Assembly (NCBI RefSeq): GCF_041295575.1
Contig: NZ_CP160452.1
Span: forward strand, 2,356,001 to 2,420,000
DNA: 64,000 nt
Origin: Sporosarcina pasteurii
GTDB lineage: Bacteria > Bacillota > Bacilli > Bacillales_A > Planococcaceae
Reading direction: 5' to 3'
Shown here in pieces: positions 41,386 through 51,218 of this stretch. Numbering within the stretch: the first letter of the stretch is position 1; each line of letters begins with the position of its first letter. The notes under the pieces are model-generated. The model made no database searches and was not told where the DNA came from. It saw only the letters and a program-made list of their open reading frames with translations. Position numbers and translations under genes: made by a program.

Positions 41386-42615
41386 TCATGATTCCACAAC
41401 ACCTAGTTGTTTATCTTCAACTTTCTCTGTTCCCGAGACGACAACAGCTGCCGATGCGTCTCCGACGACATTTACCGTAGTTCGCATCATATCAAGCACA
41501 CGATCGATTCCGGCAATTAACGCAATACCCTCAAGTGGCATGTTAATTGACGAAAGTACCATCGCAAGCATAATCATCCCAGCTCCCGGAACACCTGCTG
41601 TACCGATTGACGCGAGCACTGTTGTTAATACAACTGTTACTAGTTGCATTAACGTTAAATCTAGTCCGTAAAATTGAGCGATAAAAACAACTGCAACTCC
41701 TTGGTATATCGCAGTTCCATCCATATTGATCGTTGCACCCAGTGGCAAGACAAAACTTGAGATTTTATTTGGTACACCAAGGTTTTCGTTTACATTTTTA
41801 ATCGTTACTGGTAACGTACCTGCACTACTTGCTGTACTAAATGCTACGAGTGCTGCCGGTGAAATTCCTTTAAAGAAATGGAGTGGACCCATGCCGCCCC
41901 AAACTTTGACAGCCGCCGAATAAACGAGCAACGCATGTAAAAGACAAGCAAGATAGACCCCTAACACTACTTTTAATAATGGTAATAAAACTGAAATCCC
42001 GTATTGTCCAATAATTGGTGCAAGCAAACCTAATATACCAATCGGCGCGAATTTCATGATAATTCCGGTAATTCTATACATGATTTCCGCAAACCCTTCA
42101 AAAAACCGGTAAACTGGTTGTGCTTTTTCTCCAACAAATGTGATGGCTAATCCAATAAATAACGCAAAGAAAATTACTTGTAAAATGTTCCCTTCTGCCA
42201 TTGCTGTAAATGGATTCTCTGGAACAATGTTTAAAAATGTCGTAATTGCGCTTTGTGGCTCCGCTGTAGCTGCTTCTGGAACTTCCAAGTTTGCAGTTGG
42301 AATGTCTACACCTTTTCCTGGAGATATCATAAGCGCTACTGCAATACCGATTATTATCGCTATAGCTGTCGTGCCTAAATAATATGCAATCGTTTTCAAT
42401 CCAATCCGCCCTAATTGTTTCGGATCAGATGAACTAGCGACTCCTACAACAAGTGTTGATAGAATTAACGGTACGATAATAAATTTAATTAAACGTAAAA
42501 ATAAATCTCCTAATGGCTTTATAAAATCTATTGAACTACCGAATATGCTGCCAAGAATAATTGCCAAAACGAAAGCAATTAATATTTGCGTAACGAGGTT
42601 AAATTTCAATTTCAT
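41386..42615 (-). CDS. gltT: dicarboxylate/amino acid:cation symporter (DAACS, GltT/GltP type)
   Basis: Imports glutamate/aspartate or C4-dicarboxylates with H+ or Na+. 409 aa with eight helices and two re-entrant loops. Hairpin HP1 serine-rich motif AFSTASSAGTLPVTI, the NMDGTAIYQG segment of TM7, HP2 GTAGVPGAGMIML, and VVGDASAAVV in TM8 are all kept. In B. subtilis gltT lies beside yhfH, part of the same region as the haem genes. Exact substrate is uncertain. Confidence 0.92.
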   Translation of the reverse strand: MKLKFNLVTQILIAFVLAIILGSIFGSSIDFIKPLGDLFLRLIKFIIVPLILSTLVVGVASSSDPKQLGRIGLKTIAYYLGTTAIAIIIGIAVALMISPGKGVDIPTANLEVPEAATAEPQSAITTFLNIVPENPFTAMAEGNILQVIFFALFIGLAITFVGEKAQPVYRFFEGFAEIMYRITGIIMKFAPIGILGLLAPIIGQYGISVLLPLLKVVLGVYLACLLHALLVYSAAVKVWGGMGPLHFFKGISPAALVAFSTASSAGTLPVTIKNVNENLGVPNKISSFVLPLGATINMDGTAIYQGVAVVFIAQFYGLDLTLMQLVTVVLTTVLASIGTAGVPGAGMIMLAMVLSSINMPLEGIALIAGIDRVLDMMRTTVNVVGDASAAVVVSGTEKVEDKQLGVVES

Positions 42616-42728
42616 TTTACAGCCCCCTTTTCTGATAATCTTTTCTTAATACCTTATCATATACTTACAAATTGATAAACATGTTTTTTTAAGTTTACCA
42701 TTTACTTTACAGATGAATATTGCATATT

Positions 42729-42764
42729 CAAAAACGCATTCCAAAATTTTTTTCGAAATGCGTT
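42729..42764 (-). terminator. terminator after the DUF4870 gene
   Basis: Minus-strand stem AACGCATT/AATGCGTT with A/T loop, trailing TTTT. It lies 12 nt after the stop. Confidence 0.8.
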
Positions 42765-42775
42765 CAATTTCTCTA

Positions 42776-43084
42776 TTATTGATACCATCTTCCCACTATC
42801 GGATAATTATAATCTTCATCATTCAATGCTTTTACAATCCCAATAATTGGAACGACAAGCCACATGATTCCGAATCCAATTAAAAACGGAATTCCGATAA
42901 GTAGAAACGAAAAGATGATTGAAAGGGTAATGAGTACGCCAATTACTAATTGAAATAATACAGCTTGAATCGATACTTTTTTTACCGTTTCATCTTCACT
43001 GATCAAGAAGATGATAATCGGTACTAAATAAGGAGCGAAAAAAGCGCTGGCATGAACTAAAACTTTCATCCCTTTGTTCTCCAT
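42776..43084 (-). CDS. DUF4870 family membrane protein
   Basis: 102 aa starting MENKGMKVLVHASAFFAPYL behind GGAGG. Three membrane helices (about residues 8-28, 40-62, 66-90); SEDETVKKVSIQAVLFQL lies between the first two as in DUF4870/Tic20-like proteins. Function is unknown. Confidence 0.82.
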   Translation of the reverse strand: MENKGMKVLVHASAFFAPYLVPIIIFLISEDETVKKVSIQAVLFQLVIGVLITLSIIFSFLLIGIPFLIGFGIMWLVVPIIGIVKALNDEDYNYPIVGRWYQ

Positions 43085-43158
43085 ATAAAAACCTCCAATT
43101 GCTTTAAGTAGTTTATTATACGGTTGAAAATACAAAAGGATTCATTTTATTATACTCT

Positions 43159-43551
43159 TCACCGCCAATACTCAAATGCTTGATTAATCGTTTCCGCGGA
43201 TACTTTACCTTTAAGAAATGGTGGTGGACAGTTTCTATTGTAAATTCCGATTTTCTTATTGATTTTTTTGATGCGCTTGCTCAACTCTCTTGGCTCCATT
43301 TCCTTTTGATTCGTTGAAATTTCGATTAGTTCATCTCTAATTTCGTGTTGTAATTTTAACCAGTACGGTTTATAGCCTGCGTCTTTTGCAATGCGTTGAA
43401 AATGTTGGAATGTATCACCAGATAGATACTCTTTTGATAACGGTTTTCCAGCACCTTCTAAATGATTGATACGCCCTTGATTCGCATCGTTACTTAAAAT
43501 ATCTCCGATCAAATCATTATATGATGGGTTATTTCTATTTTCGTTGGTCAT
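43159..43551 (-). CDS. DUF1992 (DnaJ-C28-like) domain protein
   Basis: 130 aa starting MTNENRNNPSYNDLIGDILS. The motif HLEGAGKPLSKEYLSGDTFQ and the stretch GYKPYWLKLQHEIRDELIEI identify DUF1992. A J domain is absent, as in other bacterial members. Start weakly supported; an upstream in-frame ATG at 43566 directly follows the stop of the preceding gene. Function is unknown. Confidence 0.82.
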   Translation of the reverse strand: MTNENRNNPSYNDLIGDILSNDANQGRINHLEGAGKPLSKEYLSGDTFQHFQRIAKDAGYKPYWLKLQHEIRDELIEISTNQKEMEPRELSKRIKKINKKIGIYNRNCPPPFLKGKVSAETINQAFEYWR

Positions 43552-43566
43552 CACTATCACATCCAT

Positions 43567-43806
43567 CTATGGCTTGGGTAACTCTTTTTGTTCTGAATGA
43601 TGCTCCAATTTCATTCGTTCAAGTTCAAGCTTCATTTTTTCCGTTTCAATGATAAAATTTTTTTGTTTAATTTTTTCTAATTCAATTTGTTCTTGCACAA
43701 TGTCCTGTTGGATGCGTGCTATTCTTCTTCTATGGTCCGTCAGTATTGCTGTTATTGGTATCGCCATAACCATTCCTACAATAATGATCCCTTCCAATAT
43801 TTCCAC
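43567..43806 (-). CDS. small membrane-anchored coiled-coil protein
   Basis: 79 aa: a membrane helix at residues 3-21 (LEGIIIVGMVMAIPITAIL), then a long charged coiled coil (about 27-70, IARIQQDIVQEQIELEKIKQ). Family not recognised with certainty; similar short proteins accompany DUF1992 genes in related bacteria as far as I recall. Stop abuts the DUF1992 gene, so probably co-transcribed. Confidence 0.65.
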   Translation of the reverse strand: MEILEGIIIVGMVMAIPITAILTDHRRRIARIQQDIVQEQIELEKIKQKNFIIETEKMKLELERMKLEHHSEQKELPKP

Positions 43807-43936
43807 CGCTTCCCTTCGATTGTTTGCTTTCCATTATACGCGACGACGCTTATCTATTACCCCGTTTTCCAATAAGCGTACAATTTCATCGTTAGGGTAC
43901 AATGAAATTAAAGATATGATGAAATGAGGATTTTAA

Positions 43937-45193
43937 ATGACTCCATTTTTGACTCAAATGATACAACAAAACGCAATTCCTTTTAATCATGAGCTACCTC
44001 TTCAGCAAATCATTGATGCCATTGGAGATGCTCAATTTGTCCTGTTAGGTGAATCTACTCACGGAACAGCTGAATATTATACAGCTCGTGCGCAACTTTC
44101 TAAAAAGCTTATTGAGGAAAAGGGCTTTACAATCATCGCGGTTGAAGGCGATTGGCCCGCCGCCTTTGAAGTAAATCGCTATATTAAAGAGTACCCTTCC
44201 GCAGCTAACTCAGCAAAACAACTCTTAAAGGAATTTAATAGATGGCCAACATGGATGTGGGCCAATGAAGAAGTGAGTACATTTGTCGATTGGTTAAAAA
44301 CGCATAATGCTAATAAAGAGGCTACCTCACAAGTTGGTTTTTACGGATTCGATTTATACAGCTTACCTGAATCGATTGAAGAAATACGCGATCACTTACA
44401 CGATATAGTGAAAAACGAGGCAGAATTAATTAAAGCTCGGCAAGCTATCGCCTGTTTCGATCCCTATGAACCATTGCCAGACCACTATGCATTATCGACA
44501 TTTCATTTCAATCAAAGTTGCGAAGCTGAAATTAATTCGTTGTCATCTATCATTCAAAAGTATACTGATTTTCATCCGACTGAAGATGAACAGCGTCTGA
44601 ATATCAACATGAACGCATTAATTATTAAAAACGCAGAACATTACTACCGCACTTCATTACAAAACGATTCACAGTCTTGGAATATTCGAGATGAACATAT
44701 GGCAGAAACTGTTGAAGCACTAACAAATTATTTTGGTACAGACTCCAAGGTGATTGTTTGGGCTCACAATACGCATATTGGGGATGCGAGAGCGACTGCG
44801 ATGAAAAATGATGGGATGCTGAACGTCGGGCAAATTTTTAGAGAGAAATACGGCAAAGAAAATGTCTACGCCATTGGATTTGGCACATACGAAGGAACTG
44901 TAATTGCTGGAGAAGCTTGGGGTAAACCTTTTCATACGATGAAAATACCACCAGCTAAACAACATTCCTGGGAACACCATTTACACAGTGCCGGAGCGCA
45001 TAATCAACTACTATTATTTAATGAAAAGAACCAACACTACTTTAATAACATGATAGAGCATCGGGCGATCGGCGTCGTGTACCAACCCGATTATGAAATG
45101 TATGGAAATTACGTCCCCTCTCAAATAAGCGAGCGTTACGATGGATTTATCTATTTCGATAAAACAACTGCACTTCATCCAATCCACGTGTAA
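43937..45193 (+). CDS. erythromycin esterase family protein
   Basis: 418 aa. The family motif LLGESTHGTAEYYTARAQLS (residues about 36-56) carries the Glu and His used by Ere enzymes for hydrolysis, and EGDWPAAFEVNRYI and VIVWAHNTHIGDARATAM are also conserved. No signal peptide. Chromosomal relatives often do not confer macrolide resistance, so the substrate should not be assumed. Monocistronic. Confidence 0.88.
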   Translation: MTPFLTQMIQQNAIPFNHELPLQQIIDAIGDAQFVLLGESTHGTAEYYTARAQLSKKLIEEKGFTIIAVEGDWPAAFEVNRYIKEYPSAANSAKQLLKEFNRWPTWMWANEEVSTFVDWLKTHNANKEATSQVGFYGFDLYSLPESIEEIRDHLHDIVKNEAELIKARQAIACFDPYEPLPDHYALSTFHFNQSCEAEINSLSSIIQKYTDFHPTEDEQRLNINMNALIIKNAEHYYRTSLQNDSQSWNIRDEHMAETVEALTNYFGTDSKVIVWAHNTHIGDARATAMKNDGMLNVGQIFREKYGKENVYAIGFGTYEGTVIAGEAWGKPFHTMKIPPAKQHSWEHHLHSAGAHNQLLLFNEKNQHYFNNMIEHRAIGVVYQPDYEMYGNYVPSQISERYDGFIYFDKTTALHPIHV

Positions 45194-45210
45194 CCTCTTA
45201 GAATGATAAT

Positions 45211-45250
45211 AATAGGATAAGCTTAAACGCTTATCCTATTAATTTTAACC
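45211..45250. terminator. bidirectional terminator between esterase and thioesterase genes
   Basis: 12-bp stem AATAGGATAAGC/GCTTATCCTATT with loop TTAAAC; T-rich on both sides. Confidence 0.88.
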
Positions 45251-45262
45251 TTCTATTTTAGA

Positions 45263-45757
45263 TTATTTATTAGTAAACGTTTTCGGCATTACAACTGCGA
45301 TTACTTCTCCCGTTGCACATAACGTATCACCTGCGAAAACCTCCACAGAAACCTTCCACTTCTTTGGATGAATTTCTTCCACTTGTCCAACTGCTTTTAA
45401 TGTAGTTTCTTGTGGTGTCGGTTTTAAAAAGTTTACGTTCAATGAACCCGTAACAAAACGCGGTGGTTCTTCCCCACTGCCTGGTTCAAAACCATTTTTT
45501 CTATGAAGCGCAAGTGCTGCTGAACCAGTTCCGTGACAATCTACAAACGAAGCGATTGCCCCCCCATAAACAAACCCCGGAATCGCAGCATGCTTAGATG
45601 ACGGATTGAAATATGTAACCGTTTTCTCCCCGTCCCAGCCAGTTCTAAAATGGTACCCCTCCTCGTTCAATCGACCACACCCATAACACCATGCAAAATC
45701 ATCTGCATAATCATCTTGAATTGCATGAACAACTTTAGTAATAACTTGATTTGTCAT
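45263..45757 (-). CDS. PaaI-like hot-dog thioesterase
   Basis: 164 aa starting MTNQVITKVVHAIQDDYADD behind AAAGGGGGAG. The hot-dog fold region includes VYGGAIASFVDCHGTGSAAL (the helix and catalytic Asp region) and TGSLNVNFLKPTPQETTLKA. Two cysteines in WCYGCGRLN are a common N-terminal mark of this subgroup. Probably hydrolyses an acyl-CoA; the substrate is unknown. Confidence 0.85.
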   Translation of the reverse strand: MTNQVITKVVHAIQDDYADDFAWCYGCGRLNEEGYHFRTGWDGEKTVTYFNPSSKHAAIPGFVYGGAIASFVDCHGTGSAALALHRKNGFEPGSGEEPPRFVTGSLNVNFLKPTPQETTLKAVGQVEEIHPKKWKVSVEVFAGDTLCATGEVIAVVMPKTFTNK

Positions 45758-45902
45758 TACAACTCCCCCTTTCCTAATCATTATAACATTCACATAATTA
45801 AATTCATTATTTTTTCCGAAGTTTCATATATCTAGTTGCAGACATAAGTAAAATGAATGCTAGTTGCGTATACTATAGAAACGATCCGTAGGGGGAATCA
45901 CA

Positions 45903-46343
45903 ATGAAATTTAGAGCTATTTTATTACTTGCACTCATGATTGGCGGAGCTTACATGATGGTCCAGTCATTTCAAGACTATGAAAAAAAAGAGTTCACAGA
46001 TATTCTTCATTCAATGGATGCTCCGTTTAACTCCCTGATTTTTACAAAACCCTCTGTCAATGGTCAAGGCACAGATTCTTGGGTAGTGGATGAACAAGAG
46101 GAAATTGATACACTTTTAAAGTTTTTACAAAATTATCACGTGCGAAAATTAAAGCCTGAAGAAATAAACGTGTATGATGACGTCAACCACTTTAGCATTA
46201 GTTTACTAGATGATAACGGAAGTGAACTGAGCATTATGTTAAGTGAAGATTTAATCATTCAAGATTCTATATTGTATTACGAAGTCGTTGACGGTCCACT
46301 GGATATTGATTGGCTATTGGCGTTTTTCATTAGCAATCAATAA
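45903..46343 (+). CDS. hypothetical membrane-anchored extracytoplasmic protein
   Basis: 146 aa. An N-terminal signal/anchor helix (MKFRAILLLALMIGGAYMMV) without a lipobox, then a soluble acidic domain (residues 25-146). The ribosome binding site is AGGGGGAATCACA. Family not recognised. It stands alone between leftward genes. Confidence 0.65.
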   Translation: MKFRAILLLALMIGGAYMMVQSFQDYEKKEFTDILHSMDAPFNSLIFTKPSVNGQGTDSWVVDEQEEIDTLLKFLQNYHVRKLKPEEINVYDDVNHFSISLLDDNGSELSIMLSEDLIIQDSILYYEVVDGPLDIDWLLAFFISNQ

Positions 46344-46352
46344 TAATGTGCT

Positions 46353-46377
46353 ATGGGAAAGCTATATGCTTTCCCAG
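46353..46377 (+). terminator. weak hairpin after the anchored protein gene
   Basis: GGGAAAGC/GCTTTCCC stem with TATAT loop, no T-run. Function as a terminator is only possible. Confidence 0.4.
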
Positions 46378-46431
46378 TCAGCTCGGGAAGGATAATTTTC
46401 CATCTAATAATTAACAGGGAATCTTTTGAGG

Positions 46432-46908
46432 CTAATCAGCTTTTTTTGTATTCACTTCCCTCGTTTTCAGCATATTCTGTTGGGCCATTGATAAAAATAA
46501 CGGATTCATATTTCCTGGCAAACGATCAATACTAAAAAATTTAGCATCTTCTACCTCAACACCATCCGGCTTGAGTGTGCCGCCAATAATGTCTTTTGTC
46601 TTATATACAATTGTCACAGAGTAGTATTCATCTTTATTTTCTAGTCTCACATAAGTTTGTTGACCAGAAATGACCGCCACTAATTCAAGAAGCCCTATCT
46701 CTATTCCTGTTTCTTCCAAAACCTCCCTTTGCCCTGCTTCTTCTGCCGATTCTCCAAGTTCTATAAATCCCCCTGGAATTCCCCATTTCCCATCAAATTT
46801 CTTCACCAATAATATTTCACCTTCACCATTAAATACTGCTACCCCCGAACCACAAAGTATAAGCGGTCGATGCCCTACGATACTTCTTAATTCTTCAACA
46901 TAACCCAT
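46432..46908 (-). CDS. Nudix hydrolase
   Basis: 158 aa. The Nudix box GGFIELGESAEEAGQREVLE followed by ETGIEI (about residues 45-70) is complete. An N-terminal RSIVGHRPLILCGSGVAVF strand region is typical of the YtkD/ADP-ribose-like subgroup. Hydrolyses some nucleoside diphosphate derivative; the substrate is not predictable. A second, different Nudix gene lies 116 nt upstream. Confidence 0.9.
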   Translation of the reverse strand: MGYVEELRSIVGHRPLILCGSGVAVFNGEGEILLVKKFDGKWGIPGGFIELGESAEEAGQREVLEETGIEIGLLELVAVISGQQTYVRLENKDEYYSVTIVYKTKDIIGGTLKPDGVEVEDAKFFSIDRLPGNMNPLFLSMAQQNMLKTREVNTKKAD

Positions 46909-47024
46909 ATCTCATCTCCCTCAAGTGTTAAAGTTGGATGAAGTCAATTTATCAAGTGATTCATCGTTATGCATAACTAGACTTAAAAATGAATTCTAAT
47001 TGGATGATTATATGCTTCAGCCCC

Positions 47025-47447
47025 TCATTCATTGACTCCTTGATACACATAAGGGATAGAACTCATCATCAATTTCTCAATTCCCCCTTTATAATAAGAT
47101 GCTAAAAGGCTTGCTTCTGTAAGCTCTTTCCACGCTACTTTTGCAATCCCATTAGTATCTTGAATCTTTAATTCTCCGCCCACTATCTTTGCTTGAAAAG
47201 TGAAAAACAAAACATGATTTCCTTCATGTTCCCTAAACGCTTCATTCACGGCGACTAAATTTTCTATCGTAATGTTTAAACCAGTTTCCTCTTCTACTTC
47301 CCGAATAACTGCCTGCTCTAATGTTTCTCCTTTTTCTACGCCGCCTCCAGGAAGTGACCAATTGTGATGACGTTTATTTTGAACCATTAATACTTTTCCC
47401 TCTTGAATCATTAACGCATACACAACATCAACTCTTTTCACAATCAA
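47025..47447 (-). CDS. Nudix hydrolase
   Basis: 140 aa. Complete Nudix box GGGVEKGETLEQAVIREVEE followed by ETGLNI. Starts MIVKRVDVVYALMIQEGKVL. Only moderately similar to the neighbouring Nudix protein, so the two are old paralogues or unrelated acquisitions. Substrate is unknown. Confidence 0.9.
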   Translation of the reverse strand: MIVKRVDVVYALMIQEGKVLMVQNKRHHNWSLPGGGVEKGETLEQAVIREVEEETGLNITIENLVAVNEAFREHEGNHVLFFTFQAKIVGGELKIQDTNGIAKVAWKELTEASLLASYYKGGIEKLMMSSIPYVYQGVNE

Positions 47448-47501
47448 AATCCTCTCTTTTAGTTTATACTTATAAGACGAATAACTGAAGGAGTGCTATT
47501 T

Positions 47502-47804
47502 GTGGATAATAAATCAGTAGAAGAACTTATTATAAAAAAATATCAGGATGGAGAAAAAACGATGATTCGTCTATTTGTAGAATGGTGCCGCAATCATCAA
47601 CTTGATCCTCATATGGTCTATCATCTTGCTTATCCGGAACAAGAAAAAAATAGTATACTGATTGAGATTTTAGAAGAAATCGATCAACAGGATCCATTAA
47701 AAATTCCGGACCATACATTACTTGAAGTGCTGCAATACTTCGGGAATGATGAACTTGCTTTTGTGGTTGTAGATTTAATTGAAAAAAAGTCAAGACGATC
47801 GTAA
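47502..47804 (+). CDS. uncharacterised small protein
   Basis: 100 aa, helical and acidic (VEELIIKKYQDGEKTMIRLF, ILEEIDQQDPLKIPDHTLLE). GTG at 47502 lies eight nt after AAGGAG; GTG at 47493 overlaps it. No membrane segment or known motif. Family not recognised. Confidence 0.65.
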   Translation: MDNKSVEELIIKKYQDGEKTMIRLFVEWCRNHQLDPHMVYHLAYPEQEKNSILIEILEEIDQQDPLKIPDHTLLEVLQYFGNDELAFVVVDLIEKKSRRS

Positions 47805-47932
47805 GCATGATTTGACAAAAACACCGAAATATCTGAAGGTTCCCAAGAGAGGGATTCGCTTTTACTTTCCCTTTATTCTACTATATACTATTAAATAGTT
47901 CGATATCCGTAATATAAAGGGAGAGATGAGAA

Positions 47933-49750
47933 TTGGTGAAATCATTACCACTACGTTCTGAAGTTAAAGTAGAAGAAACTTGGAATTTACAAGATTTATT
48001 CAAAACTGAAGAAGAGTATAATGAGGCTGTTGCTGAATTAACAAAAGAAGTCGATGCCTATGCTCTTAAATTTAAAGGAAATATTGTTGACGCTGCCTCG
48101 GCGATTGAAGCATTAAAGGGATATGAGCGAATCGTCGCGAATATGGTTCCAGTTGGCGCATATACAAGTCTATCTGCAAGCACTGACCAAACGAATGACG
48201 AAGCGCAAATGCGTTCAAGTAAATTCGGTTCGACTGCAGCGAAAATAAACAGTCAGCTCTCCTTTGTGAACAGTGAACTGTCTGAGTTGCCTGCAGAAAC
48301 GTTAGAAGCGGCCATGAACCAATCTGAGGACTATGAAAACTTCCTAGAGAAATTAATTCGCAAAAAACCGTATCAGCTACACCCTGAAGTAGAAAAAACA
48401 TTAGCTGCATTTTCTGCAACTTTTAATGCACCATATGGCTTGTACAATACAACGAAAATGGTAGACATGTCGTTCGATGATTTTGAAGTTGAGGGCAAAC
48501 AATATCCACTTAGCTATGTTTCTTTCGAAGGTGATTGGGAATCAGAACCCGATACTGCTAAACGCCGCGCAGCATTTGAAGCATTTTCTGCAAAGTTAAG
48601 AGAGTACCAACATACAACTGCAAAAACATATGATATGCAAGTCCAAACTGAGAAAACGACTGCGGATTTACGCGGTTATGAATCAGTATTCGATTATTTA
48701 CTGTTCAATCAAGAAGTGGACAAGTCTATGTATGACCGTCAAATTGATTTGATCATGGAAGAACTGGCACCGCATATGCGTAAATATGCGAAACTACTTC
48801 AAAAAGTACATGGTCTGGATAAAATGACGTTTGCGGATTTGAAAATTCCTTTGGATCCGAATTATGAACCCAAAATTACAATCGAAGAATCGAAAAAGTA
48901 TATTGATGATGGCCTTGCGGTAATGGGTGAGCATTATACGAATATGGTAGACCGTGCATACGACGAGCGCTGGATTGACTTTGCTCAAAATAAAGGTAAA
49001 TCGACAGGTGCGTTTTGCTCCAGTCCACACGGTTACCACCCGTATATTTTAATTTCATGGACAGGTAGCATGGAAGATGTTTTTGTTCTTGCGCACGAGC
49101 TTGGCCATGCTGGACATTTTTATCATGCAAATGCTGAACAAAATGTATTTAATGCACGTCCGTCGATGTATTTTATTGAAGCACCTTCAACGATGAATGA
49201 AATGCTCATGGCAAATCATTTATTGAAAAACTCGGAAGACCCGAAATTTAAACGTTGGGTAATTTCTTCTATCGTTGCACGCACGTATTATCATAACTTC
49301 GTCACGCACTTATTGGAAGCTGCCTACCAGCGTAAAGTGTATGAGCGAATTGATGAGGGCGGTAGCGTGAACGCGAATGTCTTAAATTCATTGAAGCGTG
49401 AAGTACTCGAAGATTTCTGGGGCGATGATGTAGAAATTAACGACGGTGCTGAATTAACATGGATGCGTCAACCACACTATTATATGGGCCTCTACCCTTA
49501 CACATACAGTGCGGGCCTAACGATTTCAACACAAGTTTCCAAACGAATTCTCAAAGAAGGCCAACCTGCTGTCAATGAGTGGATTGAAGTATTAAAAGCC
49601 GGCGGAACAAAATCGCCAGCTGAACTAAGTAAAATGGCTGGTGTTGATATTACTACAGAAAAACCGTTACGCGATACGATTGCTTACATTGGTGAGTTGA
49701 TTGATCAATTGGTAGACCTTACAGAAGAAATCGAATCTGTGAAAAACTAA
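47933..49750 (+). CDS. pepF: oligoendopeptidase F
   Basis: Cytosolic M3 zinc peptidase cleaving short peptides. 605 aa. The zinc-binding HExxH is in VFVLAHELGHAGHF at about residue 385, with the third ligand Glu in EAPSTMNEMLMA. The RxxR-type C-terminal PHYYMGLYPYTYSAGL is typical. Start is TTG at 47933 or GTG at 47936 with AAAGGGAG upstream. Its terminator was split by the IS that follows. Confidence 0.95.
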   Translation: MVKSLPLRSEVKVEETWNLQDLFKTEEEYNEAVAELTKEVDAYALKFKGNIVDAASAIEALKGYERIVANMVPVGAYTSLSASTDQTNDEAQMRSSKFGSTAAKINSQLSFVNSELSELPAETLEAAMNQSEDYENFLEKLIRKKPYQLHPEVEKTLAAFSATFNAPYGLYNTTKMVDMSFDDFEVEGKQYPLSYVSFEGDWESEPDTAKRRAAFEAFSAKLREYQHTTAKTYDMQVQTEKTTADLRGYESVFDYLLFNQEVDKSMYDRQIDLIMEELAPHMRKYAKLLQKVHGLDKMTFADLKIPLDPNYEPKITIEESKKYIDDGLAVMGEHYTNMVDRAYDERWIDFAQNKGKSTGAFCSSPHGYHPYILISWTGSMEDVFVLAHELGHAGHFYHANAEQNVFNARPSMYFIEAPSTMNEMLMANHLLKNSEDPKFKRWVISSIVARTYYHNFVTHLLEAAYQRKVYERIDEGGSVNANVLNSLKREVLEDFWGDDVEINDGAELTWMRQPHYYMGLYPYTYSAGLTISTQVSKRILKEGQPAVNEWIEVLKAGGTKSPAELSKMAGVDITTEKPLRDTIAYIGELIDQLVDLTEEIESVKN

Positions 49751-49890
49751 ACATTAAAGAAGAGTAGTTGCTTTAAATGAACTGAGCCCCGAATAGTGGA
49801 CACTTTAAAAAAAGTGACCTATTCGGGGTTTTTTCTGTTTTTAAAACCCGTTATACTAGAAAACAAAGATTGAGAACGGGAGATATTCAA

Positions 49891-50316
49891 ATGAGTAAAA
49901 TAATTTTCAACGAAATTCAAAGAAAACAACTAGAAGCAAATCCAAATGTCGCCTCTGTATCAGATCGTGCTATTCAATATCATGCAGAGTTTAAAATACG
50001 TGCCGTCAAAGAAAATATGAACGGTAAGGGACCGACCCAAATTTTCATAGAAAATGGATTCGATTTAGATGTTATTGGAGTTAAGAAAGCCACATCGTCC
50101 TTGTGCCGATGGAGAGATACGTATAAAACCTACGGCGAACAAGGACTTCTGGAGGAACGTCGGGGTAGAGGAAGCACTGGTCGCCCATCGACAAAAGATG
50201 TATCTCCTGAGAAGAAATTAGAGAAAGCTGAAGCGCGTATAAAGTATTTGGAAGCTGAGTTGGAATTACTAAAAAAGCTAGAGGAACTCGAAAGGCAGGC
50301 GAAGAAACGATATTAG
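49891..50316 (+). CDS. IS3-family transposase OrfA
   Basis: 141 aa starting MSKIIFNEIQRKQLEANPNV behind GGGAG. Helix-turn-helix region AEFKIRAVKENMNGKGPTQI, SSLCRWRDTYKTYGEQGLLE, and a C-terminal zipper (EKAEARIKYLEAELELLKKL). The A6G slippery site lies in the zipper. Confidence 0.9.
   Translation: MSKIIFNEIQRKQLEANPNVASVSDRAIQYHAEFKIRAVKENMNGKGPTQIFIENGFDLDVIGVKKATSSLCRWRDTYKTYGEQGLLEERRGRGSTGRPSTKDVSPEKKLEKAEARIKYLEAELELLKKLEELERQAKKRY
50271..50277 (+). promoter_or_regulatory. programmed -1 frameshift site A6G
   Basis: AAAAAAG in the orfA phase A_AAA_AAG. The -1 frame is open from here (KARGTRKAGEETILAPHEKY) into orfB without interruption. Confidence 0.78.
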
Positions 50317-50375
50317 CACCGCACGAAAAATATGCAGTAATCAACGAAGTCATCCGGAAATACCAACTAAAGAAC

Positions 50376-51218
50376 ATGACCCATTACCTTTGTAAAGTAA
50401 CTGGTGTGAGTCGAAGCGGTTATTATGTGTGGCTTAAAAACTTGGAGAAACATGCGATGCGTGAAGAACAAGACTATCAAGACTATTTATTATTAAGATG
50501 CATCTATGATGCATTCAAAGGAAAAATTGGTTATCGCGGACTTTACATGGCCTTAGAAGAACTGTTGATAACGCCAATGAACCACAAAAAAATTCTACGC
50601 TTAATGAGGAAGTTTAACTTCTTTTCGAAAGTGCGCCGAGCGAATCCATATAAACATATTGCGAAAGCAACACAGGTACACCGTACGGTTCCTAATCACT
50701 TAAATCGAGCATTTGATCAAGAAGAACCAGGAACAGTATATTTAACTGATATCACTTATTTACCGTACCGCAACGGTCAAACGGCTTATTTATCTTGTAT
50801 CAAAGATGTAGCAACCAGGGAAATCGTCGCTTATGAACTGTCGACTAGCTTGAAAATGAGATTGGTGTATCGCACATTAGATAAGTTAGAAGATGCATTA
50901 GACGGAAACATCCATCCACAAGCAATGATTCATTCCGATCAAGGTGTCCATTACACACACCCGGGGTATCAAGAACGCGTAAAGAAAATAGGCTTACTTC
51001 AATCGATGTCACGACGAGGAAACTGTTTGGATAACGCTCCAATGGAGTCTTTCTTCGGGCATTTTAAAGATGAAGTAGATTATAAGGAAGCATGTAATGT
51101 ACGCGAACTAATGGAAATGATAGACGAATACATGGAGCATTATAATACAACGCGCAAACAATGGGATTTAAAAAAGATGACTCCGGCACAATACCGAAGT
51201 CACCTAATTGCAGCCTAA
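50376..51218 (+). CDS. IS3-family transposase OrfB (DDE integrase)
   Basis: About 280 aa from the first ATG, but the frame is open back to the slippery site, so the active product is probably an OrfAB fusion. HTH_21 (GYRGLYMALEEL) and rve core with YLTDITYLPY, MIHSDQGVHYTH and APMESFFGHFKDE. Intact. Confidence 0.93.
   Translation: MTHYLCKVTGVSRSGYYVWLKNLEKHAMREEQDYQDYLLLRCIYDAFKGKIGYRGLYMALEELLITPMNHKKILRLMRKFNFFSKVRRANPYKHIAKATQVHRTVPNHLNRAFDQEEPGTVYLTDITYLPYRNGQTAYLSCIKDVATREIVAYELSTSLKMRLVYRTLDKLEDALDGNIHPQAMIHSDQGVHYTHPGYQERVKKIGLLQSMSRRGNCLDNAPMESFFGHFKDEVDYKEACNVRELMEMIDEYMEHYNTTRKQWDLKKMTPAQYRSHLIAA

Noticed and set aside
43937-45193. Macrolide resistance determinant
   Set aside because: Only the erythromycin esterase fold is supported; chromosomal homologues commonly have other or unknown substrates.
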